Positions 36,413-47,930 are shown, numbered from the stretch's first letter. The stretch: 64,000 nt of DNA from Alisma plantago-aquatica (GCA_963693085.1 OY856413.1:102188801-102252800); one strand, 5' to 3'. Program-made: numbers and translations. Notes: generated from the sequence alone by a model not told the origin.

Positions 36413-39286
36413 CTTACTTCCACATTCTTCCAAATTATTGGAAGGTTCTTTTTCATGGGGACCTTTCCTCCAGCCTTTTTGAACTCATATAAACCCCTAC
36501 ATGTTAATGTAACATAGTACATTGCATAATTAAATAGTAATGTAATAACATATGTTAACAGATATGAAAATGAAATATTTCTCACTGAAATAATGCCATT
36601 TTCATTGTGTGTCCATATTTTTAATTCAATTTAGTCCCCTTACGATCTATATAATAGACAATGAATGTATCGGGGACAATAACTAGTAACTCCCAATGCA
36701 TACCACTAGAGGTAAAAAAGTTAAAAATTAATAACTTAAAATCCACAATAAAAATGTAATTTTCTTAAGTCCAAATTATAAGCAAAGTAAACTTACTCCA
36801 CATTGAATGGAGGGTCTTTAGCTACTAGACTAATCAAAGATGGAATAAAAAATCCTACATGTTCGAATGAAAAATATGCACATATCTTGTCTATGTAGCT
36901 GCAAAACATGTATTATGTATGCCTTAATAAATAAGAAACTAGATCACCAGATCCTACACAAGGTATATGGATGTATAAAGAAGATCTCACCTTATACACA
37001 GATCTATCACAGATGTATTCAGACAATCATATCAAAACAACTCCAAAATATCTTGTATAAATAGTTTGCTTTTGTATGATTGACCTGCAACATCCGCATC
37101 TATAGAAACAGTTATAGGGCAATTTATATCATGTTCGCCTAACCATATTGCCATACCCCTACAATTAGGACCTAACGGGACAAGTAGGTCCTGTGGAACC
37201 CAACTTGGTAATGTAGGAGGTGGAGGTGGAGGCCTAGATGCTCTGGGTGTCTTCTTTTTAACCTATATATATATAATTTTAGATCAATTGACATCATACA
37301 CACACACTAACCATTTAACGTAATGTAAATTTACCATACAGTTTCAGTATAGAGGACATCTGCTTTTGGCCACAATATCACTTCGCCTTCTGCCTCACCA
37401 AGTGTTTCACAATCTGGGTGGGCATATGGCAATGGAAGATCCATCCAATTGGGGAATATATGTATCGGGCTCACACGAACCCAACCAGTTGGTAATGGAG
37501 ACCCATGAAACATTTCTCCTGGTAGGGATGGGTAAGCCGATGCCTCTGCAATGACAAATTCTTTACTTTTTAGATAGCATGGCTTCAATCCCTACAAATT
37601 TTTGTGTGAAGAATGTTATATACATATATACATATCATCTTGAAAACATATCATCTTGAAAAGACTAGTTACTATGTCAGAAAAATACTTACAGTGGATG
37701 TGCTAGGTGTTGGGTCTATAGGATTACTCCCAACCTCTACAGTCGGAGTAGAGCGGGACGCCATAGGTACTGTCTACTGAGTGGCAGTCAGAGATGCCTG
37801 CCACTTGCTCATTGCTTCTTCAATTTTCCTATCAACTATCTTATCTACCTATACATGGATAAAAGAAACGTTAGCTTCTGATTATTGAATTCTCTTTTAC
37901 AGTAACACTATAAAGAAAGAATAGGTTACCTCTTCTTATTAAATTCCCACTTTTGGGACATGTTTGTGCTGGGATGGCCCAAAGAACGCTTTGATGCCCA
38001 CACCAGTGCCTGCAGCCCTAACACATCCAGGATGCTCTGGGTTACCCAGAGCAACTGTCAATTCATCCCTTATACCCTCAGAGATGAACTTGCCATGTTT
38101 CCTCAGCTCATGCATCTCCCGCTAATCGCCAAAACAAAAATTTGTAATTAAGTAAACACCACAAATAATCAATATTTGAATGATTTCTCTAAGAGTTGTA
38201 TTTTACCATTTTTGCAGCCGCCTCAGCAGTTGCGGGCTTCCTTATTTCTCCCTTCTTAATTTGCCTCCCAGCTATCCAGACATCATGGAGAGGTAGATGT
38301 GTGGTACCTATAGTAGAGGACTCCTGAGTAGCAGCAGACTGAATAGTAGACTCATCATGTAGTCTTTGGCGAATGCCTGCATACCCCTTTGGACCCATTG
38401 TGTGGTCATGTACATTCAGTGTACACCTTGCTCTTTGCGCCTCACTGAGGGCTAGTTAGTATGCACATTAATGATTTGGTTAGTAACACTATATTTTAAT
38501 CTTGAATAGGTGAATACAATGTATATTAATTAAATTGGGAGTGACGCCTAATACCTTGAATTCATCAATTTTTCTTGAAGCAACAAACGCGTCCAATTCT
38601 TCTTAGTCCAGGAAGTTCCACTATTCAATGGTTGTCTTCTTCCTGTTGTCACCTTCTTTTATGTATTCTCGGGTGATATTTGTCCTATAGTTCCTTTGGA
38701 CTCTCCCACAGTGTTGCATCACGCATTTACGATGTAGCTTTTCATCCAATTCAAATATACTCTGCAAAATAGAATTGCTATTAACTAGTATCCAAAAAAT
38801 CAGTAATCTACAAAATAGAATAGCAAATTAATAATAACTCATGCATAAATCCTTCCATATTACGTCTTTCTTCCCCTTAGGAACTTTATGCTAAGAATCT
38901 ATCTTACAACCTCAATGGCTACGAGTAACATACCCAAGATATGAAATAAACAAATTGCGATTCACTCCAATTCCATTTCCTGCATTATCAAAATCCACAA
39001 CAAGTTTGGATCCATTGCCCCTTTGCGCTATTAACTTCTTCATCATAGTGATGCCCCTACTCTTGTCAATTTTTTGGTGTTGCTCATCAAGTGCCTCAAG
39101 TGCTTCAGAGGGTACATGTGCATCATCAACCTAAAATTTGACAAAATAAATGCACTTACAGGATATAACTATAAATGGGATATAAATATATGATATATTT
39201 TTAAAACTTACATTGTGAGGCAGCGCATTATTGTCCTCACCCTCACGGTAATCATCAGAATGGTCATCAAGAGAATGCTCAGCCAT

Positions 39287-39475
39287 CTGAAAGTTCACAT
39301 TCACATTGTAAAGTTCACATTGTAAAGTAATTCACATTATAAAGCTCACATTATAAAGTTCACATTCACATTGTAAAGTTCACATTGTAAAGTAATTCAC
39401 GTTGTAAAATTCACATTGTAAAGTTCACATTCACATTGTAAAGTAATTCACATTGTAAAGTTCACATTCAGAAAA
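39287..39475. repeat. Tandem repeat of about 14 bp between the two CACTA genes
   Basis: About a dozen units of 'ttcacattgtaaag' and variants. It lies between the end of the transposase gene and the start of the second gene and runs into the last codons of the DUF4216 frame, so the true 3' end of the transposase gene is unclear. Confidence 0.85.
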
Positions 39476-40465
39476 ATAAAACATATAAAAAAAATATAAA
39501 CATGCCTCTAATATTGTGATTTTTTTATCAATTGACAATCCTTCATTGTGATCTCCGCGCACATACAAGTCATCATTAGCTTCAATATTTGCTTGTGTTG
39601 GCAACCCAACTGAGAATGGACTAGAGTCGTCATACTTATCATAGTACTCTTCTTCATCTATAGGATCTTCAATGAACTGTCTTTTACCATGAAGAACAAC
39701 TGACCATTTATCATTTACACGATCATTGATATAAAATACTTGTTTCTCCTGTGATGCCAATATGAATGGTTCACCCTTCTCGCCAATCTTTTCAAAGTTC
39801 ACTAAAGTGAAACCCAATTCATCCACTATAACTCCTTTGGTGTAATCAACCCAATTACATTTGAAGAGTAGAATTCTGAAATCTATGTAGTCAAATTCCC
39901 ATATGTCTTCAATGACACCGTAATATGACATTTTAGCTTCACGTGGACTCTTATCCTTTGCACTTGAAAAAAACATAGTCGACGCTTGAAGGGTGACCCC
40001 ACTGTTTTGGACGACACTCTTATCATCTTGGCGCTTTTTGTAATATGTGAATCCATTAATGTCATACCCTTCATAAGACATAACATTCAATTTTGGTTTA
40101 AAGGCGAGGCATTTGATAGTTTCAGTAATATTATCTGGTGTTTGAGATAGTTGATGTAAGACTTTATCTTCAAACCACTTAATAAATGTCTTGTTATGCT
40201 CTCTAGCAAGCCACATTGTATTGGCTCGAGGATATTGTCTCTTGATGAAATTGGTATGTTCCTCAATATAAACACTCACTTCGTCCATGTTGTGTAAAAT
40301 ATACAAGTGACCTTGTTCCAACTGCTCACGGCTGATTACTTTCACCCGTGATCCTAAAATTCCTTTGCCCTATTGCTCCTCAATATTCTTGTCATTACCA
40401 GGAGTGTCATTACCACAGAGAAAGTCATTGCAAAAATTCATAACCTCTCTCACCACATAACCCTA
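39431..40465 (-). pseudogene. CACTA transposase, DUF4216 part
   Basis: From the stop inside the DUF4218-DUF4216 linker to 39431. The block YYGVIEDIWEFDY, LFKCNWVD, GVIVDELGFTLVNF and QVFYINDRVNDKWSVVLHGKRQ (about 39920-39680) is the DUF4216 signature found at the C-terminus of CACTA TnpD-type transposases. Two in-frame TAG codons lie in the linker (near 40463 and 40361). Downstream is an acidic tail (EEEYYDKYDD). Confidence 0.88.
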
Positions 40466-41029
40466 AATAATACTCCCTTCAGGCCGATAATGGTTTTGAA
40501 CATCACTTTTAAAAATGCTCATGTATCGTTCAAAGGGATACATCCAATGCAAGAAAACTGGTCCCAACATTTTCACTTCCCTAGTCAAGTGGACAACAAG
40601 ATGTACCATGATATCAAAGAATGATGGAGTAAAATAAATCTCAATCTGACATAGAGTAACAACCACTTCTCTTTGCAAATTATTGAGAGTACCAGGGTCA
40701 ATAACTTTGTTGCACAGACTATTGAAAAAGAAACAAAGTCTGGTGATTGCAAACCTTACATGCTTCGACAATATAGATCGAATTGCCACATGCAATATTT
40801 GTTGCATTAGACTGTGACAATCATGAGATTTAAGACCTATCAACTTTAGATCTTTCATTGATACCAATCTATATATGTTGGATGAGTAACCATGTGGCAC
40901 CATAACATTTACCAAACATTCAAAAAAAGCTTTCTTCTCCTTTCTAGACAATGTGTAACTAGAGGGAGGTACGTATGTTCTCTGATTTCCCATTTCACAT
41001 AATTCTATTAATTGTGACCTTATTCCCAT
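40466..41029 (-). pseudogene. CACTA transposase, DUF4218 part
   Basis: The block includes LIGLKSHDCHSLMQQIL, LCFFFNSLCNKVID and FFDIMVHLVVHLTREV. It ends with GPVFLHWMYPFERYM...PEGSI, the DUF4218 signature. The frame differs from that of the preceding part, so a frameshift lies between 41029 and 41020. The family normally has one continuous protein across this point. Confidence 0.9.
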
Positions 41030-42574
41030 TTCATGTAGTCCAGTCTGGATTTTATCCCATCTTTAGTCTTACCTGGTATATTCAACAAAGTACCAATGAC
41101 ACTATCACAAACATTTTTCTCAACGTGCATGACATTGATACAATGCCTGACTGTCAAAGAACTCCAATAAGGAAGATCCCAAAATATTGACTTCTTCTTG
41201 AATAAATATTTGTCACTCCGTGTGGCCATAGTACATTGTGATCTCTTACCAAATTTATTGACTAAGTCTTTTACTCTTTCATAAACAACCTCCCCTGTTA
41301 TAGGTTTAGGTGCACTCCGTTCCTCATTCAATCCATCGAATGCTTTGCGCTTCATACGATACGAATGGAATTTTGTAAGAAACCTTCGATGACCGAGATA
41401 TACAGTCTTACTTCCATGTTTTAGTCATGTTGAATCAGTGTTCTCTTCACATATAGGACACACTTTAGCTCCTTTGACACTATATCCAGACAAATTACCA
41501 TATGCTGGAAAGTCATTAATAGTGCAAAACAACATAGCATGCAAACAAAATGTCTCTCTTCATGAAGCATCATAGGTCATCACACCTTCACCCCATAATT
41601 TCTTTAAGTCATCAATCAGCAGTTCAAGATAAACATTGATATCATTTCTAGGTTGTTTAGGGCCCGATATAAACAACGACAGCATTACGTAATTATTTTT
41701 CATACACAACCAGGGAGGAAGATTGTATATAACAAGCATAACTGGCCAAGTGCTATGTTGGCTGCTCAATATCCCATACGGATTCATCCCATTTGTACAA
41801 AGCCCAAGTCTTAGATTCCTAACTTCTTCACCAAATTCAGGGTACAATAGATCAATCTTCTTCCACTGTGGGGAATCAGACGCATGTCGTAGGATCCCAT
41901 CATTATTTTTCTTAACATCTGCATGCCACCTTAAATTCTTCGCATCTATCGGATTGGCAAGCAAGCGTTCAAACCGTGATATTATAGGTAAATACCACAT
42001 CACCTTGGCAGGAGAACCAATTTTGGACTCCTCCAAAGTCGTCAATTTATACAGTGACGCACCACATTTTGGACAATCTTTCAAATCCACATAGTCCTTT
42101 TGAAATAATACACAATCATTCGGGCATGCATGTCTCTTCTTGGCATCCATTCCCATTGGGCACAACAATTTCTTTACCTGGTATGTTGAGATTGGCAGCT
42201 CGTTTCCTTCAGGAATCATTTCTTTCAACAAAGACAACAATGACGTGAAGCTTTTGTCGCTCCATCTATTGTTAGCTTTCAGCTTATACAATCTCAACAC
42301 AGCGCTAAGCTTTGTAAACTTAGTAAAACCTGTGTATAATGATATCTCAGCATCATGCACAATGTTTCTAAAAATGGGAGGTGCATCGGTGTGCTCTACC
42401 CCACAACTATCCAGCATCGCATCAACGATGTCTACTGGAACTGGTTCATTCACATCTACATCATCGGAGGCAATTTCTTCTTCCACACAAGCACTGCTAT
42501 CAACATCTACTGCTTTCAGGTTTGAAATCTCTCCATGCAAGTGCCATTCTGTATAGCCTTGTATAATCCCGTTG
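41030..42574 (-). pseudogene. CACTA transposase catalytic part (Transposase_21)
   Basis: Contains the paired CPxxCVLF and CPKCG motifs (about 42130-42060), then RNLRLGLCTNGMNPYG, STWPVMLVIYNLPPW and ISGPKQPRNDI. It continues NDFPAYGNLSGYSVKG, FWDLPYW and HCINVMHVEKNVCDS. Two in-frame TGA codons (about 41560 and 41430) interrupt it. In TNGMNP the family usually has Asp where this copy has Asn, a change at a position thought to be important for catalysis. The frame continues across the copia insertion into the N-terminal part at 46503. Confidence 0.92.
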
Positions 42575-43837
42575 TGTTGGATAAATTGCACATTATGATA
42601 AATCCCTTTGTTTCGATGATGACAAACATTTCATTCTTGTTGATCTAACATGCTACTTGAGTATTGCAGGAATAAGGTGGATGACAAAGCTCTAGGGAAT
42701 CTATATGCTTGAATGATTGTAAATGTCATGAAATGTAATCAATTGTAAACTTGTACAAGTACTTAGACTTCATGTAAATCAAGCGTTAGATCTTCCCTAG
42801 CCAATCACCACACTTAGATAGGTCATCCCCTTAAATAGTGTCACATATGCACACTCATACACATACTTAATGTCTTAAGTGTAAACATCAAAACAGAGTC
42901 AATCTCGGTCGACAATTCCTCGACCGAGATGGACTCTGACAGCAACTGCAGAATTAATTAACTAGCCGTTGCTAAAGCAACTAACTTGTACCTAACGGCT
43001 AGTTAAGCACTTAGAACCCCCTAGAAAGTGTCTAGAACGTCCTTAAGTACTTGTAGGTCATTCCTATAAATAGGACTTGCCTTAGGACACCAAAAGAGAT
43101 CTAAGCTACACTTGTGCTACACTTGAGATTGAATACTCATTGGCAATCTGTTTTGAGCAATAGATCAATTCCAATATTGGCTATTCATTCCCATTGCTCC
43201 AATTTCGTGTCCTATAGGCTAGCATCTCCTTTCCACAACACTTACACTTCTACACTCATTGGTTAGGAGATCAATACGCTTGATATAGGCAAATCAAGCC
43301 TTGTGCTTCAAAGGATAAGTTGTAATTTCCATTTTCCTTCTTGTTCCTGTTATTCTTTGTATTCTCCTTGCTACTCCTAGGGTTGGAGGCTGCGGATTGG
43401 AGAAGGTTCTTCTCGGAGGAGAAGGTGGACTTCAAGCTACTTCAAGAAGGCTATTGCAATGGGAAGCTACTTCAAGAAGGCTATTGCAACAGGAAGCTAC
43501 TTCAGGAGGAAGGCTGCTTCAAGGTTGGTGCAATTACTTCTAGGTGAAGGCTGCTTCAAGGTTGGTGCAATTACTTCTAGGTGAAGGCTGCTTGAAGTGT
43601 TTAGGGAAAGAATTGTAATTTTATGTAAAGTCCTTGCGAGGTAATAAAATTAATTTCTTTCCAAATCCCGGTTGGGTAAGCAACCGGGTAGTGGACTGAC
43701 TACCTTAGTATTTGCTAAGGTAGGAACCACTCTAAATCCTTGTCCCCTTGTCCAATATTCTTATGGTTGTTTGGTTGAGTTAAATAACTTTTAAAATTAT
43801 TTTAAAACTCTATTCACCCCCCCTCTAGTGTTTTACA
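42575..43837 (+). repeat. Copia element left LTR (with internal deletion)
   Basis: 188 bp shorter than the right LTR. Most of the missing DNA is between copies of the CTCGGTCGACAA motif: one hairpin remains here (42903-42929) and four exist in the other LTR. TATA box CCTATAAATAGG at 43063-43074. Short tandem units built on 'gaagctacttcaagaaggctattgcaa' (43424-43505) and 'ggtgcaattacttctaggtgaaggctgcttcaa' (43530-43595) follow in R-U5. Confidence 0.93.
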
Positions 43838-43839
43838 AT

Positions 43840-43851
43840 TGGTATCAGAGC
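43840..43851 (+). promoter_or_regulatory. Primer-binding site of the copia element (initiator-Met tRNA)
   Basis: TGGTATCAGAGC, two bases after the left LTR. Confidence 0.92.
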
Positions 43852-43884
43852 AGGCTTCAAGGAACCCTAACAAGGTCTTGAAGA

Positions 43885-44520
43885 ATGGGTGACGGGGTGC
43901 TCAACAACCTTAACCTTGAAGGGACATTTGTTGCTAGGCCTCCAGCGTTTGATGGAACAAACTACACATATTGGAACAGAAGAATGCAGTTCTACTTCCA
44001 AGGCATCAGTTGGGACTTATGGAGGATGGTGTCAACTCCATACGAGCTTCCCCAAACGCAATATGCAGAATGGGATGCAAATACGGTAAAGTTGGCTCAA
44101 ATGAATGCCAAAGCTGTAAGCATTTTATATTGTTCAATTTCAGTAGGAGAATTTAATAGAATATCAAACTATGACACAGCCTATGACATTTGGCATAGAC
44201 TATCCATAACTTATGAAGGTACTGTTCAAGTTAAGAATTCTAAGATTAGTATGCTTAAACAGAAGTTTGAACACTTTCGTATGGTTCCAAATGAATCCAT
44301 TAGTGAAATGTTTGCAAAATTCTCTTCTATTGTTAATGGTTTAAATGCCTTAGGAAAAACCGTTCTTGAAGAAGACCAGGTATCAAAGGTACTTCGATCA
44401 CTTCCTCCCAAATACAAGCCCAAGGTGACAGCCATTGAAGAAGCTAATGATCTCACTAAACTGAAAATGGAGCAACTCATTGGCAATCTAGGAGCTCATA
44501 AAACAAATTTGATTATTTGA
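43885..44520 (+). CDS. Copia-type gag (UBN2/DUF4219-like)
   Basis: An intact frame of 211 codons from an ATG 34 bases past the primer site. The N-terminus has RPPAFDGTNYTYWNRRMQFYF, cut here to the core FDGTNYTYW motif of the DUF4219-UBN2 family of copia gag proteins. The rest is helical with conserved W, LRSLPPKY and the C-terminal K-rich helix MEQLIGNL. No CCHC zinc knuckle is present, so the protein is shorter than usual gag proteins and the frame probably ends at the deletion that removed the rest of gag-pol. It is the only protein frame in the window without internal stops that I would call real. Confidence 0.85.
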   Translation: MGDGVLNNLNLEGTFVARPPAFDGTNYTYWNRRMQFYFQGISWDLWRMVSTPYELPQTQYAEWDANTVKLAQMNAKAVSILYCSISVGEFNRISNYDTAYDIWHRLSITYEGTVQVKNSKISMLKQKFEHFRMVPNESISEMFAKFSSIVNGLNALGKTVLEEDQVSKVLRSLPPKYKPKVTAIEEANDLTKLKMEQLIGNLGAHKTNLII

Positions 44521-45051
44521 TTAAGAAGCTTACAAAAATATTGTAAACATCATGTGGAGCTTGTTACGACCTTAGTATTTTTACTCTTGGTTATGAAGAA
44601 ATCCATGAATTTCATATCATTTTCAAGGCTTAACATCCCTTGTAAAATGGGTGAGATATCAATACATATGCCATGAACCTAACAGGATCTCATATCATTT
44701 CAAGGCTTAACATCCTTTGCAAATGATTGAGAAACAAATTATGGCTAAATTAGACAAAAAAAGGATATTAAATCCATGTTCCTAATAGAATATCTATTTA
44801 AGGGGGAGCATAGTATAAAATTAAGGGGGAGAAGAAATATAAAATATTCAACCTGGATATCTTTTTGAAATGACAAAGGGGGAGAAAGAATATAAAATCA
44901 AAAATATAAATGAGTTTCATCTTGATGGCCAGTACTCACTTGCAAAACAAGAATGGCTACAAAAGGTAATCTTCAGGTATGAAATTCACATGCTTTATAT
45001 TTCCTTATTTCATATTTAGGAAATGTTTGTCATCTTCAAAAAGGGGGAGAT
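44521..45051 (+). other. Copia internal 3' region, pol absent
   Basis: Non-coding, with four AAGGGGGAG-type purine runs (near 44803, 44821, 44876 and 45040). The last one abuts the right LTR and is the polypurine tract. No protease, integrase, RT or RNase H motif is present. Confidence 0.88.
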
Positions 45052-46502
45052 TGTTGGATAAATTGGACATTATGATAAATCCCTTTGTTTCGATGATGAC
45101 AAACATTTCATTCTTGTTGATCTAACGTGCTACTTGAGTATTGCAGGAATAAGGTGGATGACAAAGCTCTAGGGAATATATATGCTTGAATGATTGTAAA
45201 TGTCATGAAATGTAATCAATTGTAAACTTGTACAAATATATAATGTACAAGTACTTAGACTTCATGTAAATCAAGCGTTAGATCTTCCCTAGCCAATCAC
45301 CACACTTAGATAGGTCATCCCCTTAAATAGTGTCACATATGCACACTCATACACATACTTAATGTCTTAAGTGTAAACATTAAAAAAAAGTCAATCTCGG
45401 TCGACAAACTTCTCGACCGAGACACTCTCGGTCGACCAACTTCTCGATCGAGAATGACCCAAGTAGCTGTTAGACACAGCTGAGAAAGTAGTTGGCAGTT
45501 GTAGATAAATGTTGTTAACACTTGATCCAGAGAGCCTGTCGGTCGACAAAACTTCGACCGAGTAGGTGTCTCGGTCGACAATTCCTCGACTGAGATGGAC
45601 TCTGACAGCAACTGCAGAATTAATTAACTAGCCGTTGCTAAAGCAACTAACTTGTACCTAACGGCTAGTTAAGCACTTAGAACCCCCTAGAAAGTGTCTA
45701 GAACGTCCTTAAGCACTTGTAGGTCATTCCTATAAATAGGACTTGCCTTAGGACACCAAAAGAGATCTAAGCTACACTTGTGCTACACTTGAGATTGAAT
45801 ACTCATTGGCAATCTGTTTTGAGCAATAGAGCAATTCCAATATTGGCTATTCATTCCCATTGCTCCAATTTCGTGTCCTATAGGATAGCATCTCCTTTCC
45901 ACAGCACTTACACTTCTACACTCATTGGTTAGGAGATCAATACGCTTGATATAGGCAAATCAAGCCTTGTGCTTCAAAGGAGAAGTTGTAATTTCCATTT
46001 TCCTTCTTGTTCCTGTTATTCTTTGTATTCTCCTTGCTACTCCTAGGGTTGGAGGTTGCGGATTGGAGAAGGTTCTTCTCGGAGGAGAAGGTGGACTTCA
46101 AGCTACTTCAAGAAGGCTATTGCAACGGGAAGCTACTTCAAGAAGGCTATTGCAACAGGAAGCTACTTCAGGAGGAAGGTTGCTTCAAGGTTGGTGCAAT
46201 TACTTCTAGGTGAAGGCTTCTTCAAGGTTGGTGCAATTACTTCTAGGTGAAGGCTGCTTGAAGGGTTTAGGGAAAGAATTGTAATTTTATGTAAAGTCCT
46301 TGCGAGGTAATAAAATTAATTTCTTTCCAAATCCCGGTTGGGTAAGCAACCGGGTAGTGGACTGACTACCTTAGTATTTGCTAAGGTAGGAACCACTCTA
46401 AATCCTTGTCCCCTTGTCCAATATTCTTGTGGTTGTTTGGTTGAGTTAAATAACTTTTAAAATTATTTTAAAACTCTATTCACCCCCCTCTAGTGTTTTA
46501 CA
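45052..46502 (+). repeat. Copia element right LTR (full length)
   Basis: 1451 bp. It carries four small hairpins with TCTCGGTCGA/TCGACCGAGA arms (45395-45422, 45426-45453, 45539-45561, 45569-45595) ahead of the TATA box (45729-45740). These are followed by the same short tandem units as the left LTR. Confidence 0.94.
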
Positions 46503-46695
46503 CGTTGCACATGACATGACTTTTGATTTCGTCACCAGTGCTGACTTTCAAGTTGTTACCGCAATGCCTACATGGACAGTAGAACCTATCTCCAGGTTCT
46601 TTCCTATATTCCTCAGAAAATCTAATAAACTGGTCAAGACTAGAAATAAACTCTGGGGTGCAGCGCTTGTGAATGGACATCCATGATCTATCCAT
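46503..46695 (-). pseudogene. CACTA transposase N-terminal exon (transposase-associated domain)
   Basis: Starts MDRSWM at 46695, the usual start of the transposase-associated domain of plant CACTA proteins. CPCRHCGNN follows, giving the conserved Cys/His cluster. The frame reaches the copia target duplication and resumes in the same frame at 42569 with the conserved YTEWHLHGE end of the domain. The only damage at this point is therefore the insertion itself. Confidence 0.9.
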
Positions 46696-47540
46696 TCTAT
46701 GATCAAAGAGAAAAAAAGTATATATTACAACAAGATTAGGGCTAGGGTTAACATATTAGAGTTTTGCATGGTTAAAACGTTAGGCAAAAAATACATGTTC
46801 TATCATTCTTATATATAATAAATGTGTACCACCTATCCCATTCTCGAACACCTAATCTCACTAGTAAGTGTATAATGTATATTGGGTTTTCAAGAAAATT
46901 TCGGCAGCATTTACCCGCTGTTCTCCAAGTACATATGTACTTAGAGAACAAATGGGGAAATGTTGCCGAAATTTTCTTGAAAACCCAATACACATTATAC
47001 AATTACATCCTAAGTGAGATTAGGGGTTCAAGAATAGTCCCAAACCAAGGACTATCCAAGATTTACTCCTAATGAGTAAATCTTGGACGGGTTTCTAGGC
47101 CAACAAATACATGTATATATGTTGTCATTCCAATACCTACAATCCTAGTTTCATCATTCATATCCTAGGTTTCATGTAACATCATTTAATCTAGGTATCA
47201 TATTCTATAACATTGATTTCAACATTTTGAGTGTCCATGCATGTTCATCATCAAGATAAATACACACATAATTAAATTAGTATGACCTAGGGATGGATAG
47301 ATTCATAATTGATTTCAAAATTTCAAACTAGCTCATACATTATCATCAATCTACATCATACAATATAGGGATTCAATGTATCTTAAACACACATGTTTCA
47401 AGGTTCAAAGCACATAATCAAATCAAATTAGGATGCTAGAATGGACAAGTTTAAATCTTATCTCAACATGCATCAAAATTTACTAAATTAGGTCAAGCAT
47501 GAGGATTAGAAACACAAATGTATGCAAGCACAAAATTTGT
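46696..47540. other. CACTA 5' region upstream of the transposase, with a large palindrome
   Basis: Upstream of the transposase start on the minus strand, probably 5' untranslated or first-intron DNA. No coding frame except one that simply reads through the palindrome (47002-46772). Confidence 0.6.
46839..47035. repeat. Near-perfect inverted repeat, about 97-bp arms
   Basis: The arms pair around the centre AAGTACATATGTACTT (46927-46942) with essentially no loop. Matching landmarks include 'tattgggttttcaagaaaatttcgg' on the left and its complement on the right. Transcribed, it would give a long stem-loop of the kind plants process to small RNAs. No flanking duplication typical of a MITE is clear. 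Confidence 0.85.
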
Positions 47541-47559
47541 TCATATCCTAGGTTGATTT

Positions 47560-47930
47560 ATAATAGAAACATATAAATAAGTAAACTCAAAGCATTAGAT
47601 AAATAAATATAATCATTAGATAAACAAATACAAAGCAATAGATAAAAAAGTACAGCTCAGTTGATAAACAAATATAAATCAGTAGATGATTAAATAATTT
47701 TAAAAAGTAGATGAACAAATACAAAGCCCTCAATTTAAATAATGTGATGAATAAAAAATCATTAGATGAAAAAATGAGTAGATAAGTAAATACAAATTAG
47801 TATTTAAGTAAATATAAATCAACACATAAGTAAATACAAATCAGTAGATAAGTAAATACAAATCAGTAGATAAGTAAATACAAATCAGTATATATATCAA
47901 TTTAAATCAGTAGATAAGTACTCAAACATG
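47560..47930. repeat. Degenerate tandem repeat, about 21 bp
   Basis: Units built on 'agtagataagtaaatacaaatc' become regular from about 47770 to 47920. Earlier units are diverged. No coding sense. Confidence 0.8.

Larger units (their letters stand above)
28211..39286 (-). pseudogene. CACTA second gene: TnpA-like region joined to a Ulp1/C48 protease, split by LARD2
   Basis: Inferred exons on the minus strand: 39286-39213 (start, then GTAAGT), about 39131-38835, 38765-38565, 38450-38210, 38125-37935, 37850-37690, 37590-37340, 37260-37080, 36860-36790, 36715-36605 and 36510-36418. After LARD2 come 28545-28453 and 28363-28211. The first half resembles plant TnpA/Ptta-type proteins (FxLDEKLHRK...; ALGNPEHPGCVRxxG). 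The last exons form a Ulp1 domain: HW at 36693-36698, YYID with Asp at 36645-36647, ACTYYVMRFM with Cys at 28524-28526 and the C-terminal YTTEELNNVREEW. A TGA (28534-28536) lies three codons before the Cys. TnpA-like proteins bind element ends, and Ulp1 enzymes act on SUMO. A link between the two is inference. Confidence 0.75.
42575..46502 (+). mobile_element. Gag-only Ty1/copia element (TR-GAG-like) inside the CACTA transposase gene
   Basis: LTRs 42575-43837 and 45052-46502 start TGTTGG and end TTTTACA, and the duplication CGTTG flanks them (42570-42574 and 46503-46507). The primer site TGGTATCAGAGC (43840-43851) follows the left LTR with a 2-base gap. AAGGGGGAGAT (45041-45051) precedes the right LTR. 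Internal DNA is only 1.2 kb with a gag frame and no pol, the layout described as terminal-repeat retrotransposon with GAG (TR-GAG). The several AAGGGGGAGA repeats near 44800-45050 resemble those of SIRE/Maximus-type copia elements. It could also be a deletion derivative of a full element. Confidence 0.95.

Noticed and set aside
46772..47072. 76- and 82-codon frames on both strands near 46.9 kb
   Set aside because: Both simply read through the palindrome; the mirrored amino acid pattern comes from the inverted repeat.
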